A DNA stretch of 64,000 bases from Verrucomicrobiota bacterium (GCA_028872915.1 JAGWNY010000009.1:17165-81164); one strand, 5' to 3'. Counted from the first letter of the stretch, positions 48,229 to 58,730 are shown. A program made the numbers and translations. The notes: generated by a model from the letters alone, not told the origin.

Positions 48229-48798
48229 TCAGGCGTCAATGCCGATGATCAAGACGGGGATGTCAATGTCTGAAACCCCGCGATGCTGCAAGTCCCAGAC
48301 AAACTGCTCGAAACAGGAAACACCGGTGGACATCTGGTCGGCAAAACGTTTGATGGGGACAATCTCAATCCCGGCATTGATGTGGCCGAGTTTGTGGAAG
48401 ATCGTCATCTTGGCGCAGACGTTATAGACCATGAAGGCGTATTTGCCGAATTGAACTTCAACGCCCAGTTCTTCCTTCACGAAATCCATATCGCGAAACG
48501 CGCCCTGGGAGAGCGGCTTGGGCTTGTAGCCGGGTTTGTAAAATTCAGTCGGGTATTGGCAGGGCACTTTGCAATTGGCCCAAGCCAAGGGTGTGAATTC
48601 CGCCTTGAAAGCACGGTTTAACGCGAACGGGCTGAACAGCATCTTCCCAGGCATGGTTTTTTCCTTGCTAGTCTTGGTCTTGCAAGGCGCGGCATCCACG
48701 CGAGAAATGACGCCATAAACTTCACCAAGCAGGTTTTGGTGTTTTTTTGCGATGTAGGTTTCGCCTTTGTTGAAGGAGAATTGCGCGGCAATCTTCAT
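48229..48798 (-). CDS. Type II restriction endonuclease (BglII-like family)
   Basis: VEVQFGKYAFMVYNVCAKMTIFHKLGHINAGIEIVPIKRFADQMSTGVSCFEQFVWDLQHRGVSDIDIPVLIIGID; overlaps DNA MTase. Confidence 0.75.
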   Translation of the reverse strand: MKIAAQFSFNKGETYIAKKHQNLLGEVYGVISRVDAAPCKTKTSKEKTMPGKMLFSPFALNRAFKAEFTPLAWANCKVPCQYPTEFYKPGYKPKPLSQGAFRDMDFVKEELGVEVQFGKYAFMVYNVCAKMTIFHKLGHINAGIEIVPIKRFADQMSTGVSCFEQFVWDLQHRGVSDIDIPVLIIGIDA

Positions 48799-49754
48799 AG
48801 CAAAACGTTTTCCGTGTCCCAAGCAGCGGGTCTTTGGGCGACTTTTTCGCGACCGGTCGGCACATGAACCGGCTTGCCTAGCGGACGCATCTTCAGCGTT
48901 CCATCGGCCAATTTTTGAAGACGTTCCCGCGCAACGGCCAAATAAGTTTGGTCGCGGTCACAGCCAGCCGCGCGCCGGCCATGTTTGGCGGCAGCGATAA
49001 GCGCGGAACCAACGCCGCAATAAGGGTCATAAACCCAATCATTCCTGCCAGTAAACGCAAGCACGCACCGTTCAACCAGTTCGACAGGAAACTGGCAAGG
49101 GTGGTCTGATTTCTCCGGGTGGTTCGCTTTCACGTTCGGAATTTCCCATACCTCGCGTTCCCAGTCCTGGGCGACAATTTGCCAGACATCGGATGGATTC
49201 TTGCCAAGTGGATTGCCGGATGGCTGGCCGCGCTTCCCGCCTTTGAAATGGAGCTTGCCGGGATATTTTGCGGGAACTCGAACCGGGTCGAGGTGGAAGG
49301 CATAATTGTCCGACTTGGTGAACCAAAGCAGCGTTTCGTAACGACCGGAAAAACGGAGACTGCAATGCAAGCCATGCTCAAAATGCCAAATAATCCGGTT
49401 GCGTAGTTTCAACCCTTCGTTCTTGAAGAGGTCGTAGTAAAAAACGTCCAATGGGAAAACCTCGCCGTCCTCGACATAATTACCCACCTGCCAGCAGATG
49501 CTGCCGTTGTGTTTTAGCGCGCGTTTTAATTCGTGGATCAGGGGTTTTTGCAGCGCAAGGTAATTGCGCAAAGAAGAACGCCGCTCATATTCCTTTCCCA
49601 AATTATAGGGCGGTGAAGTGATGATGAGGGAAAAGAAGTTTGCGGGAAGTTTTTTGGCGCATTCCAGGGCATCGTCGAGGATCAAAACGAGGCGTTCATC
49701 GTCGGAAAACGTTTCCGCGACATGAATTCGCTCATTGAAAAGGTTGCCGACCAT
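48795..49754 (-). CDS. Site-specific DNA methyltransferase (N6-A or N4-C)
   Basis: LIITSPPYNLGKEYE (SPPY motif), VYDPYCGVGSALIAAAKHGRRAAGCD (SAM motif). Confidence 0.9.
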   Translation of the reverse strand: MVGNLFNERIHVAETFSDDERLVLILDDALECAKKLPANFFSLIITSPPYNLGKEYERRSSLRNYLALQKPLIHELKRALKHNGSICWQVGNYVEDGEVFPLDVFYYDLFKNEGLKLRNRIIWHFEHGLHCSLRFSGRYETLLWFTKSDNYAFHLDPVRVPAKYPGKLHFKGGKRGQPSGNPLGKNPSDVWQIVAQDWEREVWEIPNVKANHPEKSDHPCQFPVELVERCVLAFTGRNDWVYDPYCGVGSALIAAAKHGRRAAGCDRDQTYLAVARERLQKLADGTLKMRPLGKPVHVPTGREKVAQRPAAWDTENVLL

Positions 49755-49908
49755 TTCAACGGAAAGATGGCAGAAAAAGGAAACTTGAAAATTGTTTTTT
49801 GCGAAAAATATTTTCCGCGCGCCGAACCCAAGGCGAGATTCCGGGAGCCGGGCGGCGTGGGGAAGCTTGACTTCGTGGGGCGAAGTTTGGACCGTGGCCT
49901 TGATTGGC

Positions 49909-50427
49909 ATGGGTATTTTTCATAAATCGAACGGGCGGATGGCGGCGCTGGCGCTGGCGGTGCTGGCGGTGGACCAATTCACCAAATGGATGGTAGTGCA
50001 TTCACTGGCGCCGGATGAGGAACGGGTGATCATTCCGGGATTTTTTAAATTCGTGCATTGGGGAAACACGGGGGCGGCGTGGAGCATTTTCAGCGGAAAC
50101 AACAGCTTGTTGGTCGTGGTGATGTTGCTGGCGTTCGCGGCGCTGTTTCTGACGCGCCGCCATTTCGACGCGGACCGGTTGCCTGGACAAATTGCCTTTG
50201 GCCTGCTGTTCGGAGGGATTGCGGGGAACCTGGCGGACCGCCTGGCGCGGCATCAAGTGGTGGATTTCATCCGGTTTTACGCGCAATTGCGCGGCACGGG
50301 AGGGGAGATTGGATTTCCGGCGTTCAACGTGGCGGACACGGCAATCTGCAGCGGGGTCGGCTTGATTTTTTTGATTACGTGGAGAAGCGACCGCGCGCCG
50401 GGAAAAGAGGCGCCGGCGGCGAAGTGA
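49909..50427 (+). CDS. lspA: Lipoprotein signal peptidase II
   Basis: LAVDQFTKWMVV, FKFVHWGNTGAAWSIF, GGIAGNLADRLARHQVVDFI, FPAFNVADTAICSGV. Confidence 0.93.
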   Translation: MGIFHKSNGRMAALALAVLAVDQFTKWMVVHSLAPDEERVIIPGFFKFVHWGNTGAAWSIFSGNNSLLVVVMLLAFAALFLTRRHFDADRLPGQIAFGLLFGGIAGNLADRLARHQVVDFIRFYAQLRGTGGEIGFPAFNVADTAICSGVGLIFLITWRSDRAPGKEAPAAK

Positions 50428-50434
50428 CGAAAAG

Positions 50435-51424
50435 ATGGAACAAACGGATGGAATTTCGATGGCTTTGCGCGCGGACAATTTCGCAGTGACGGAGTCGCGA
50501 CCGGATGCGCGGCTGGATTTTTACCTGCGGGAGAAATTTCCGGCGGCATCGCGGGCGGCGCTCAAGCGGCTGATTGAGGAGGGGCACGTGCTGGTGAACG
50601 GGCGGCGGGCGAAGCCGGCGCATTCGCCGCGGGCGGGAGAAAGGATTGAGGTGCGCTGGCCTGAGCCGAGGGCGGCGGGGGCGGAGCCCGAGGAAATGGC
50701 GCTGGAGGTTTTGTTTGAGGACAAATGGCTGGTGGTGGTGAACAAGGCGGCGGGGATGGTGATCCATCCGGCGGCCGGACACGATGAACACACGCTGGTC
50801 AACGCGCTGTTGCACCATTGCAAGGGAGAATTGAGCGGCATCGGCGGCGTGGCGCGTCCGGGCATCGTGCATCGGCTGGACAAGGAGACGAGCGGATGCC
50901 TCGTGGCGGCGAAGGACGATGAAACGCACGTGGGACTCTCGAAGCAATTCGCGGAAAGGGAAGTGCGGAAGGTTTATCATGCGATTGTGTGCGGGGCGAT
51001 GGCGGGGGAGGCGGGGGAAGTGCGGGCGGCGATTGGGCGGCATCCGTCGCATCGCAAGCGGATGGCCGTGAGCGATGAGGAGCGGGGCCGGGCGGCGCAC
51101 ACGCGGTGGCGGAGGCTGGAACGGCTGAACGAGGCAACGCTGGTGGAAGCCCGGATTTTGACGGGCCGGACGCATCAGATTCGCGTGCATTTTTCGCATC
51201 TGGGCAATCCGGTGGCTGGAGACGGGACATACGGGGCGCGGGAAAATCGGATATTGAGGGAGGCGACCGGCTATGAGGCGCCGCGGGTGATGTTGCACGC
51301 GCGGCAACTGGGATTCGTGCATCCGCGCACGGGGAAACGAATGGAATTTGAAGCTCCGCCACCCCGCGATTTTGTGGAAGGGTTGAAGCGACTGCGCCTC
51401 CCGGTTCATGGTGACAGGCCCTGA
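50435..51424 (+). CDS. rluD: RluA/RluD family pseudouridine synthase with S4 domain
   Basis: VVNKAAGMVIHPA, GIVHRLDKETSGCLVAAK, TGRTHQIRVHF. Confidence 0.92.
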   Translation: MEQTDGISMALRADNFAVTESRPDARLDFYLREKFPAASRAALKRLIEEGHVLVNGRRAKPAHSPRAGERIEVRWPEPRAAGAEPEEMALEVLFEDKWLVVVNKAAGMVIHPAAGHDEHTLVNALLHHCKGELSGIGGVARPGIVHRLDKETSGCLVAAKDDETHVGLSKQFAEREVRKVYHAIVCGAMAGEAGEVRAAIGRHPSHRKRMAVSDEERGRAAHTRWRRLERLNEATLVEARILTGRTHQIRVHFSHLGNPVAGDGTYGARENRILREATGYEAPRVMLHARQLGFVHPRTGKRMEFEAPPPRDFVEGLKRLRLPVHGDRP

Positions 51425-51551
51425 GTTAAAAGAAACCATGAACCGGCGGGAAAACCCACGCAAAGACGCGAAGGGGCAAATTTATCAGCCACGGATTGAA
51501 TGGCAGATGCGTCTTGCCGGTTGCAAGGTTGTGGTTTAGCTTGCGGTCATT

Positions 51552-52709
51552 ATGGATACAAATTTTTCGGCCGAAGGCAGCGGAGGGCCTCCACCACCCA
51601 TGCATCCACCGCCAATTATCACGGCGCCGCCGCCGCGGCCGCGAAAGGGGCGGGGTTGGATGATTTTCGCGATTCTATTGCTGGTGCTGCTGGCGTTCAG
51701 TCTATGCGGGAATTTTGTCCAGGCGATTTCACATGCGCTGCAGTTTCCGCGGGGGCTGGCGCAGGATTTCGGGAGCGGGATGATGGGAACCAGCGGGCCG
51801 CGGCTGGAGGAAACGGTGCTGCGCAACGAGGATTCGGCAAACAAAGTGGCCGTGGTGCCGGTGGAGGGGATCATCACGGGGGAGGCAATGGACCAGCAGG
51901 GCAACAGCATGGTGGATTTGATTCGGGCGGAATTGCGGCGGGCGCGCAAGGACATCCGGGTCAAGGCGGTGATATTAAAGGTGAATTCACCGGGAGGGGA
52001 AGTGATGGCGTCGGATGAGATCAACCGGGCGATCACGAAATTCGAGGAGGAATCGCACAAGCCGGTGATTTGTTCGATGGGGAGCCTGGCGGCGAGCGGA
52101 GGTTATTACATTTCGGCGCCGTGCCGGTGGATTGTGGCAAATCGTTTGACAATCACGGGAAGCATCGGGGTGATTTTACACACGTGGAATTACCGGGGGT
52201 TGCTGGACAAGATTGGAATCCGGCCGGTGACGTACAAGAGCGGGAAATACAAGGACATGTTAAGCGGCGACCGGGAGACGAACCAGATTCCGTCCGGGGA
52301 ACACGCGATGGTGCAGGGATTGATTGACGAGACGTATGGCCAGTTCAAAAGCGTGGTGGAGGCGGGGCGGGCGTCGGCACACGCCAGGAACGGAGACCTG
52401 GGGCGGGCGCTGGCGGGGGACTGGCAGAAATATGCCGACGGGCGGGTGCTTTCAGGCGAGGAAGCGCTCAAACTGGGTTTTGTGGACCAGCTTGGAGATT
52501 TCGATGACGCGGTGGCGCGCGCGGAAAAGATCGCCGGCATCGGCAAGGCGAACCTGGTGGAATATCACGTGAAATATAATTTGTCGGACTTTTTCTCGAT
52601 GTTTGGCCAAGGCAGCCGGGCGCATGATATCAAGCTGGACCTGGGGATTGACCTTCCAAAGTTACAGGCCGGGTACATGTATTTTTTGTCGCCGACTTAC
52701 GTGAATTGA
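51552..52709 (+). CDS. sppA: Signal peptide peptidase (S49)
   Basis: VVPVEGIITG, ILKVNSPGGEVMASDEI, PVICSMGSLAASGGYYISAPC, SIGVI. Confidence 0.92.
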   Translation: MDTNFSAEGSGGPPPPMHPPPIITAPPPRPRKGRGWMIFAILLLVLLAFSLCGNFVQAISHALQFPRGLAQDFGSGMMGTSGPRLEETVLRNEDSANKVAVVPVEGIITGEAMDQQGNSMVDLIRAELRRARKDIRVKAVILKVNSPGGEVMASDEINRAITKFEEESHKPVICSMGSLAASGGYYISAPCRWIVANRLTITGSIGVILHTWNYRGLLDKIGIRPVTYKSGKYKDMLSGDRETNQIPSGEHAMVQGLIDETYGQFKSVVEAGRASAHARNGDLGRALAGDWQKYADGRVLSGEEALKLGFVDQLGDFDDAVARAEKIAGIGKANLVEYHVKYNLSDFFSMFGQGSRAHDIKLDLGIDLPKLQAGYMYFLSPTYVN

Positions 52710-53842
52710 GCGCTGACTCAAAAAGGGGGACGGTGCTGATGGTGGCGGACAGCGAGCGGGACGCGAACATGCTGCACGCGACGGGCTTGTTCGCGCCGGA
52801 CGCGTTTATCTACCTGAAAACGAAGGGCGAGGCGACGATTTTTGCAAGCGATTTGGAGATTGACCGGGCGCGGAGGCAGTCGCATTGCCGGGTGGAGGCG
52901 TTGAGCGCGATGCAGGAAAAGTTGCGGGCGCGGGGCGCGCGGCATCCTGGATTTGCGGAGGTGATCGTGGAAGCGCTGCGGCAGCGCCGGGCGCGGAGGG
53001 TGATGGCGCCGGAGAATTTTCCGCTGGGGCTGGCGAGGCAGTTGGAGGCGGCCGGGGTGCGGGTAACGCCGCGCGGGGATTTGTTTTCGGAACGGGAATT
53101 CAAGACGGCGGAGCAAGCGCGGAAGATTTCGGCCTCGTTGCGGATGGCGGAGGCGGGGATGGCGGAAGCGATGCGGATACTGCGGGCGTCGAAGATTGGA
53201 AAGGGGGGGAAATTGATGCATGAAGGGAGGAGGCTGACGTCGGAACGGGTGCGGGAGGGAATTGATTGCGCGATATTGCAGGCGGGCGGGCTGGCGGCGC
53301 ATACGATTGTGGCCGGAGGGCGGCAGGCGTGCGATCCACATGAGTGCGGACACGGGCCGCTGCGGGCCAATGAGTTGATCATCCTGGACATTTTTCCACG
53401 AGCGCAGGCGACGGGTTATTTTGGGGACATAACGCGGACGGTGGTGCGGGGACGGGCGAGCGAGGCGGCGCGGCGGCTCTATGGGACGGTGTTGCAAGGG
53501 CAGCGCCTGGCTTTTGGAAAGCTGCAGCCGGGAGCGGCAGCGGCAGGGGTGCATCATGCGGTGGAGAAATTTTTTGAGGGGCGGGGATACAGGACGGGGC
53601 GGCGGCACGGACGAATGGAGGGATTTTTTCACGGGACGGGGCACGGGCTGGGCCTGGAAATTCATGAGGCGCCGCGGGTGGGTTCCACGGCCAAGGGGCG
53701 GCTGAAGGCGGGACAGGTGGTGACTGTGGAGCCGGGTTTGTATTATCCGGAAATTGGCGGCGCGCGGCTGGAGGACGTGGCGTGGATTACGGCGAGCGGC
53801 GCGAAGAATTTGACGCGGTTTGAGAAGAGATTGGAGATATAG
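52706..53842 (+). CDS. M24 family metallopeptidase (Xaa-Pro aminopeptidase-like)
   Basis: LIILDIFPRAQATGYFGDITRTVVRG, FFHGTGHGLGLEIHEAP, VTVEPGLYYPEIGGARLEDV; TTG start overlapping sppA stop, alternative ATG 52739. Confidence 0.88.
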   Translation: MSADSKRGTVLMVADSERDANMLHATGLFAPDAFIYLKTKGEATIFASDLEIDRARRQSHCRVEALSAMQEKLRARGARHPGFAEVIVEALRQRRARRVMAPENFPLGLARQLEAAGVRVTPRGDLFSEREFKTAEQARKISASLRMAEAGMAEAMRILRASKIGKGGKLMHEGRRLTSERVREGIDCAILQAGGLAAHTIVAGGRQACDPHECGHGPLRANELIILDIFPRAQATGYFGDITRTVVRGRASEAARRLYGTVLQGQRLAFGKLQPGAAAAGVHHAVEKFFEGRGYRTGRRHGRMEGFFHGTGHGLGLEIHEAPRVGSTAKGRLKAGQVVTVEPGLYYPEIGGARLEDVAWITASGAKNLTRFEKRLEI

Positions 53843-54073
53843 AGCGGTCTGAGATTCAAGTTGTCAGGTAATTCGTCCTATTTCACCCACGAGTTTTGCC
53901 ACTTTGCCCGCAGTTACCCACCGTTGAAACGGCGGGCTATTTTCAAACGCCCCCGCCGGGCGTGTTCCGGGCGCGGCCCGCCAGACATTTTTCCGCGCGC
54001 GACTTGAGAAACGCCGGGTCTGGGGAGAATTTTGCCGGCAACAAAAGCGTCGCGCCCTCAAAGCTCGCCAGTA

Positions 54074-55174
54074 TTAATTTTCCTCGTAGAAGTTATAGAC
54101 GTTCACGGAGTTGCCGCTGAGGACGAGGATGGCTTTGAAAACGCGGGAAACGTCGCCCAGATGAGCGACGACGGTGGCTTCGTACGTGGTGCTTTTGATG
54201 GTGCAGAATTGGGCGAGGGCGCCCATGACCTGCGGGGCGACACCGGCCATTTGGAGCTGGCTGACATTCTTGAAGGGTTGGTCGTCGGCGGTGCCATCCT
54301 GGAGGTCGGGGCCGGCGCGCAACTGCATGACGGCGGCGGCAATGTTGGTGTCGCCGCCCAGGACGATCGCCAGGACGTTGAGGCCGGCGGTATTGACGTT
54401 GACGTGGCCGTTTGAAAAAGGCGTAAAAACGTTCTTCAGTCCAAAAGGATAATCCTCGGCGCCGGGAGGGCCGCCGAAGCCAAGCTGGTGATGGAAGACA
54501 GGAGCGGTGGAATTGGAATCCATGCCGCCGAAATAGATGTTGGGATGCTCCGTGATGCCGCGGACGAGGAGCAGTTCGGAGATGTTGTCCATGGGCGCCT
54601 CCTTGCAATTGTAGGGAGGGTTGAGGTTTTGGTAATAGTCGTTTTTGGCGCCGGAAATGCGTGGATCATCCCCCTGGTTGACCCAGTCAAGAATGGAATC
54701 CGACACGATGGCCGCGGCGCCGGCGTCCACGCCCATGAGGTTGAGCACGGCCTGGATTTGTGAGGCGCTGGCGACATTGACGTTGAAAAGGCGTTCCTGA
54801 TCAATGTTTTGAATGGAAACCCAGCTATTGGAGCCGAGCTGGTAGTGGGCGAGGTTTTGAGGCTGGCCCGGGGCAAGGGCCGCGAGGGGGCCGTTGGTTT
54901 CATCCGGGGCGCCCGGGCCGCCGAAACAGTATTCGTTCAGAGAGGTGTAGGGCAGGCGGGCTTCCTGGGCAATCAGCCAACAATCGAGTTGAACACCGGA
55001 GCGGCCCATCCAGACGAGTTGCGGGTTGTTGTTCACGTTCATGGAGAGGCGGGCCTCGACGCGCATGGAGTAGGCGAGGATGGCAGCCATGACGGACAGG
55101 ACGATGATGGCAATCATGACCATGATCAGCGCAAAGCCGCGGCGGTCAGGTTGTGGAGGGCGGAGGTTCATCAC
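54074..55174 (-). CDS. gspK: General secretion pathway protein K-like
   Basis: DRRGFALIMVMIAIIVLSVMAAILAYSM; last of pseudopilin operon. Confidence 0.75.
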   Translation of the reverse strand: MMNLRPPQPDRRGFALIMVMIAIIVLSVMAAILAYSMRVEARLSMNVNNNPQLVWMGRSGVQLDCWLIAQEARLPYTSLNEYCFGGPGAPDETNGPLAALAPGQPQNLAHYQLGSNSWVSIQNIDQERLFNVNVASASQIQAVLNLMGVDAGAAAIVSDSILDWVNQGDDPRISGAKNDYYQNLNPPYNCKEAPMDNISELLLVRGITEHPNIYFGGMDSNSTAPVFHHQLGFGGPPGAEDYPFGLKNVFTPFSNGHVNVNTAGLNVLAIVLGGDTNIAAAVMQLRAGPDLQDGTADDQPFKNVSQLQMAGVAPQVMGALAQFCTIKSTTYEATVVAHLGDVSRVFKAILVLSGNSVNVYNFYEEN

Positions 55175-56019
55175 AAGTGAACTTGCGGAGGCGGCGGTGG
55201 AGGGGTAGTGACAAACGTGTGGCCCGGCGCCTGGGCCCAGGACGGCATGGTCTGGCTGGGGATGGAAACCAGACGGGTGATGGAGAGGTCGGGGTTGGAG
55301 GCATCTTTTTTGGCGCCGCCAAAGACAATGGTGAATCGGATTTCCGAGGGGATGTCGTTGGTATCATCCCATTCGGAGGACCATTGCTGGCTGTTCGTGT
55401 CCCAGCATTGGACCTTGAAGCTTTGCACATCGCGTGCCAGGACGTAGGGGGTTTCCTGCTCGTCCTTGTCCATGGGGGTGAGGTAGGGATGCTGGCGAAG
55501 GACGAGGTCGTTTTGCGACTTATGAGTAACGAGATCGGTGACGGGTTCGAGGGAAAAGATGACACGGCGCACGGGGAAATATCCGTAGCGTTTGCCGCGG
55601 GGAAAGTCGTCCGGCACGCGGGCGGTAAAGCCGAGGGAGGGAGAATCGCCGTTTTGGAGGGAGAAGGTGTAATACTGCATGGAGGCCTGGAAGGATTGAA
55701 TGGCGGTAAGCGCCTCGTCGAGGGTCTGGACGGAGATGCGCTGGCGCTGGGCCTGGGCGGCGGCTGCCTGCCCGACGCGCGTGGCGCGGAGAATGAGGTA
55801 CCAGGTGGAATAGATGGCGGCGACGACGAGGGTGAAAATGACCATGGAGACCATGACTTCAATGAGGGTGAAGGCTGGCCCGCGGGACGATTTCCCCGGG
55901 CGGCACGCGATGGCGCGGGTTTGTCCCGGGCTAAAATAATTCGCCCTTTCCAGGAAGCGGAGGGATGGGCCGCGGATCAGATTCGCGCCGTCGCGCGGGG
56001 AGGTGGCGGCGATTTTCAT
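55171..56019 (-). CDS. gspJ: Prepilin-type protein (GspJ-like)
   Basis: GPAFTLIEVMVSMVIFTLVVAAIYSTW; 4-nt overlap with gspK-like gene. Confidence 0.75.
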   Translation of the reverse strand: MKIAATSPRDGANLIRGPSLRFLERANYFSPGQTRAIACRPGKSSRGPAFTLIEVMVSMVIFTLVVAAIYSTWYLILRATRVGQAAAAQAQRQRISVQTLDEALTAIQSFQASMQYYTFSLQNGDSPSLGFTARVPDDFPRGKRYGYFPVRRVIFSLEPVTDLVTHKSQNDLVLRQHPYLTPMDKDEQETPYVLARDVQSFKVQCWDTNSQQWSSEWDDTNDIPSEIRFTIVFGGAKKDASNPDLSITRLVSIPSQTMPSWAQAPGHTFVTTPPPPPPQVHL

Positions 56020-56441
56020 TGGGAAGACAATCCTTCCAACGAAGCCGGCGGCGACTGGGGTTTGTAAAACAAAAACCGTTCCCGCGAGACAATGGCCTGG
56101 GTATCGTCGCGCCGGATGGTGATGTCCACGCGGCGAAGGCGGTTGGTTTGTTCGCGATCGGCCACACCTTCCCAGGAGTAGTTATCATACGCGCCGCCCA
56201 GGATATCGCCGAGGTTGCCGGAGAGCGTGCCGACGTAGATTTTGTTGGTTGGGGCATAGATGGCGGCGGCGACGAGGCCGGCATCCACGGATGGCTGCTG
56301 GAGGCGGCGGGTGTTTTCGAGGGATTGGGAGACGAGGGCGAGGATGGCGAAAGTGGCGGTGCAGAAGCAAACGACGGCGAACATGACTTCGATGAGCGTG
56401 AACGCCGAGGCGGGGTGCGATTGGGAGGAGGGGGATTTCAT
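56016..56441 (-). CDS. gspI: Prepilin-type protein (GspI-like)
   Basis: SAFTLIEVMFAVVCFCTATFAILALV. Confidence 0.75.
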   Translation of the reverse strand: MKSPSSQSHPASAFTLIEVMFAVVCFCTATFAILALVSQSLENTRRLQQPSVDAGLVAAAIYAPTNKIYVGTLSGNLGDILGGAYDNYSWEGVADREQTNRLRRVDITIRRDDTQAIVSRERFLFYKPQSPPASLEGLSSQ

Positions 56442-56944
56442 CGGATGATTTCCACGGAGGCGAGGGCCGTGGTCGGGTCCATGGAAATTTCGCGGTATTG
56501 GCCGTTGCAGACCACGACGAGAGTCATTTCATCGCAGGTGCCGTTTGGATAGAATTGCATGGTCGCGGAGGCGGCGCGAGTTTCATCGAAGAGATCGATG
56601 TCGAGCATCTGGACCGAAACGGAGGAGTCGAGGTGAATGGAAGTTGCCGGAGCGTAACCGAGGCGGCTGGAAGGGAGGGCTTTGTCCAGCGTCGCGTCGG
56701 TTTGGACAAGGCCTGTTTTTGGCTCGAAGGTGACGGTGACGATTTTTCGGGCGAGGATGGCCTGATCGCGGGAACGGGTGCAGATTTCGAGAACGCCGTT
56801 GACAGCGTTGCGAAGCGGGGCTTGACGGAGCGACAGCAGGATGGAGGGGATGCCCATGGCCATGATCAATCCGATGATGGCGACGACCATCATGAGTTCC
56901 ATGAGGGTGAATGCGGCGCGGCGTTTGAAGGCGGCGGTTGCCAT
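56438..56944 (-). CDS. gspH: Prepilin-type protein (GspH-like)
   Basis: AAFTLMELMMVVAIIGLIMAMGIPSI. Confidence 0.75.
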   Translation of the reverse strand: MATAAFKRRAAFTLMELMMVVAIIGLIMAMGIPSILLSLRQAPLRNAVNGVLEICTRSRDQAILARKIVTVTFEPKTGLVQTDATLDKALPSSRLGYAPATSIHLDSSVSVQMLDIDLFDETRAASATMQFYPNGTCDEMTLVVVCNGQYREISMDPTTALASVEIIR

Positions 56945-58227
56945 CAGCCGCCTCCCATGGAAGAGCCGATGTTGGAGACCATGCGGAACATGGCGCTCAA
57001 GACGGCAACCAGGACGAAACCGACGCCGAGGGAAATGGCGACGATGAGGGCCGGCTCGATGAGATTGGTCATCACGCGCAGGGAGATGGCCAGTTCGTTT
57101 TCGTAGGTTTCGGCGACGTTGTTCAGAGCGTCGGGGACCTTGCCGGTTTCCTCGCCGATGCGGACGAGGTCCACCATCAATTGGGGAAAGACGCGGCTGG
57201 CGGCGAGGGGCTGGGCGAGGGTCTTGCCATCGGTGACGGCTTCGCGTGTTTTGACGGCGGCGGCTTTGATGACGCTGTTGGGGATGACCTGTTCGGTAAT
57301 TTTGAGGGCGGTGAGGACCGGAACGCCGTTTCCCAGGAGGGTGCAGAGTGTGCGGGCGAACTGGCCGTAGAGGTTGAGGCGGATGATCTTGCCGAAGACG
57401 GGCAGTTTCATTTTCCACTCATCTATTTTTTGGCGGCCGATGTCACTGGCCTGAAAACGTTTGAAGAGCACGATGAGGGTGAGGAGGACAAGACCCATGA
57501 GCCACCACCAATGTGTAAAGGCATTGCTGATATCAATCAAAATGAGGGTGGCAAGGGGGAGTTGGGTGAAACCGATCTGGCCGAAGAGGGACATGAACCG
57601 CGGCAGGACGAACCAGAGGAAAAAAACGATGAGGCCGACGCCGGCAAAAAAGACGATAATGGGATAGACGAGGGCGGAAGTGAATTTGGACTGGACCTGG
57701 GCGAAACGGTCGAAGTGTTCGGCCATGCGGCGAAGCACGTCCACGAGCGCGCCGCTTTGTTCGCCGGCGCGGACCATGTTGACGTAGAGATCGGAAAAAA
57801 CGCGGGGCTGCCTGGACATGGCGTCGGACAACGAGCGGCCTTCGGAAACTTCCTGCTTGAGCTGGCGGCTGACATCGGAGGATATGCCCTTGGTTTGCAG
57901 GTAAGTCATGCTGTTGAGGGCGCTGGAAAGAGGCATGCCGGCCTGAAGCAGATTGGCGAGTTGCTGGGTGAACGTGGCCATTTCCTGCAAGCCGGGCTTG
58001 CGTTGGCGTTGCAAATGGGCGCGGATGGCGGGAGGCAGCAGGGAGGCGATGTCCGCGCGCGCGCGCGCCTTCGCCGGCGCGGGACCGCCGCGGGAAGTGT
58101 CCACCGCAACGGGAAAAAGGCCCAGCCGCTCGATCTGAGCGACCGCCGCCGAACGATCGGCCCCTTGCAAAACCCCTTCAACGAGTTCGCCGCTCCGGCG
58201 GCGCGCCTTGTAGGAAAATTCCGGCAT
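56944..58227 (-). CDS. gspF: Type II secretion / pilus inner-membrane platform protein GspF/PilC
   Basis: FSYKARRRSGELVEGVL, FTQQLANLLQAGMPLSSAL, LVRIGEETGKVPDALNNVAETYENE. Confidence 0.93.
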   Translation of the reverse strand: MPEFSYKARRRSGELVEGVLQGADRSAAVAQIERLGLFPVAVDTSRGGPAPAKARARADIASLLPPAIRAHLQRQRKPGLQEMATFTQQLANLLQAGMPLSSALNSMTYLQTKGISSDVSRQLKQEVSEGRSLSDAMSRQPRVFSDLYVNMVRAGEQSGALVDVLRRMAEHFDRFAQVQSKFTSALVYPIIVFFAGVGLIVFFLWFVLPRFMSLFGQIGFTQLPLATLILIDISNAFTHWWWLMGLVLLTLIVLFKRFQASDIGRQKIDEWKMKLPVFGKIIRLNLYGQFARTLCTLLGNGVPVLTALKITEQVIPNSVIKAAAVKTREAVTDGKTLAQPLAASRVFPQLMVDLVRIGEETGKVPDALNNVAETYENELAISLRVMTNLIEPALIVAISLGVGFVLVAVLSAMFRMVSNIGSSMGGG

Positions 58228-58388
58228 ACAGAATGATTACCATTTAAAACCGACGGAGGCCAAAGGTTTCAAAGTTCGTGCGATGTTTGCAGCGCGCAAG
58301 ACAGCGGCGCGGGGGACGCGCGCCGGAGACTTGGGCCGCGGGGGCCGGGGGCAACGTTTCCGTTGATCAGAAGAAATTTTTTGGCGGA

Positions 58389-58730
58389 CTACCCTTGCTT
58401 GAAATTTACAGGCGCGCTTTCGGGCATTTCGTGCGCGCATGGCTGGTTGATGGGAGCATCGGGCGCGCGGTTGTTGGGGGAGACGATGCCGTTCGAGAGC
58501 ATCCAGGCCTCCAGTTCCTCGCCGCTAATGTCGGGAAGCATCCGGCCGTTGATTTCGACGCAGGGACTGAGCATCTGGCCGCTTTTTTCGATCATTTGCT
58601 GGCGCTGCAAGGGGTCGTTGATGATGTCGCGGTCTTCGAAGGGCAGATCATATTTGCGCAGCACGGCGCGCACGCCCTGGCTCCAGCCGCAGGTTGGTTT
58701 TAAATAAGCAATGATTTTTGGTGTGCTCAT
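58389..58730 (-). CDS. Glutaredoxin-like protein (CGWS motif)
   Basis: IIAYLKPTCGWSQGVRAVLRKYDLPFEDRDI...SPCVEINGRML. Confidence 0.8.
   Translation of the reverse strand: MSTPKIIAYLKPTCGWSQGVRAVLRKYDLPFEDRDIINDPLQRQQMIEKSGQMLSPCVEINGRMLPDISGEELEAWMLSNGIVSPNNRAPDAPINQPCAHEMPESAPVNFKQG

Noticed and set aside
47990-48427. 145-aa plus ORF after the phage-like cluster
   Set aside because: Overlaps the R-M small ORF and endonuclease antisense; no protein-like motifs.
56938-58236. 432-aa plus ORF opposite gspF
   Set aside because: Antisense to a clear GspF protein; acidic/Gly-rich shadow translation.
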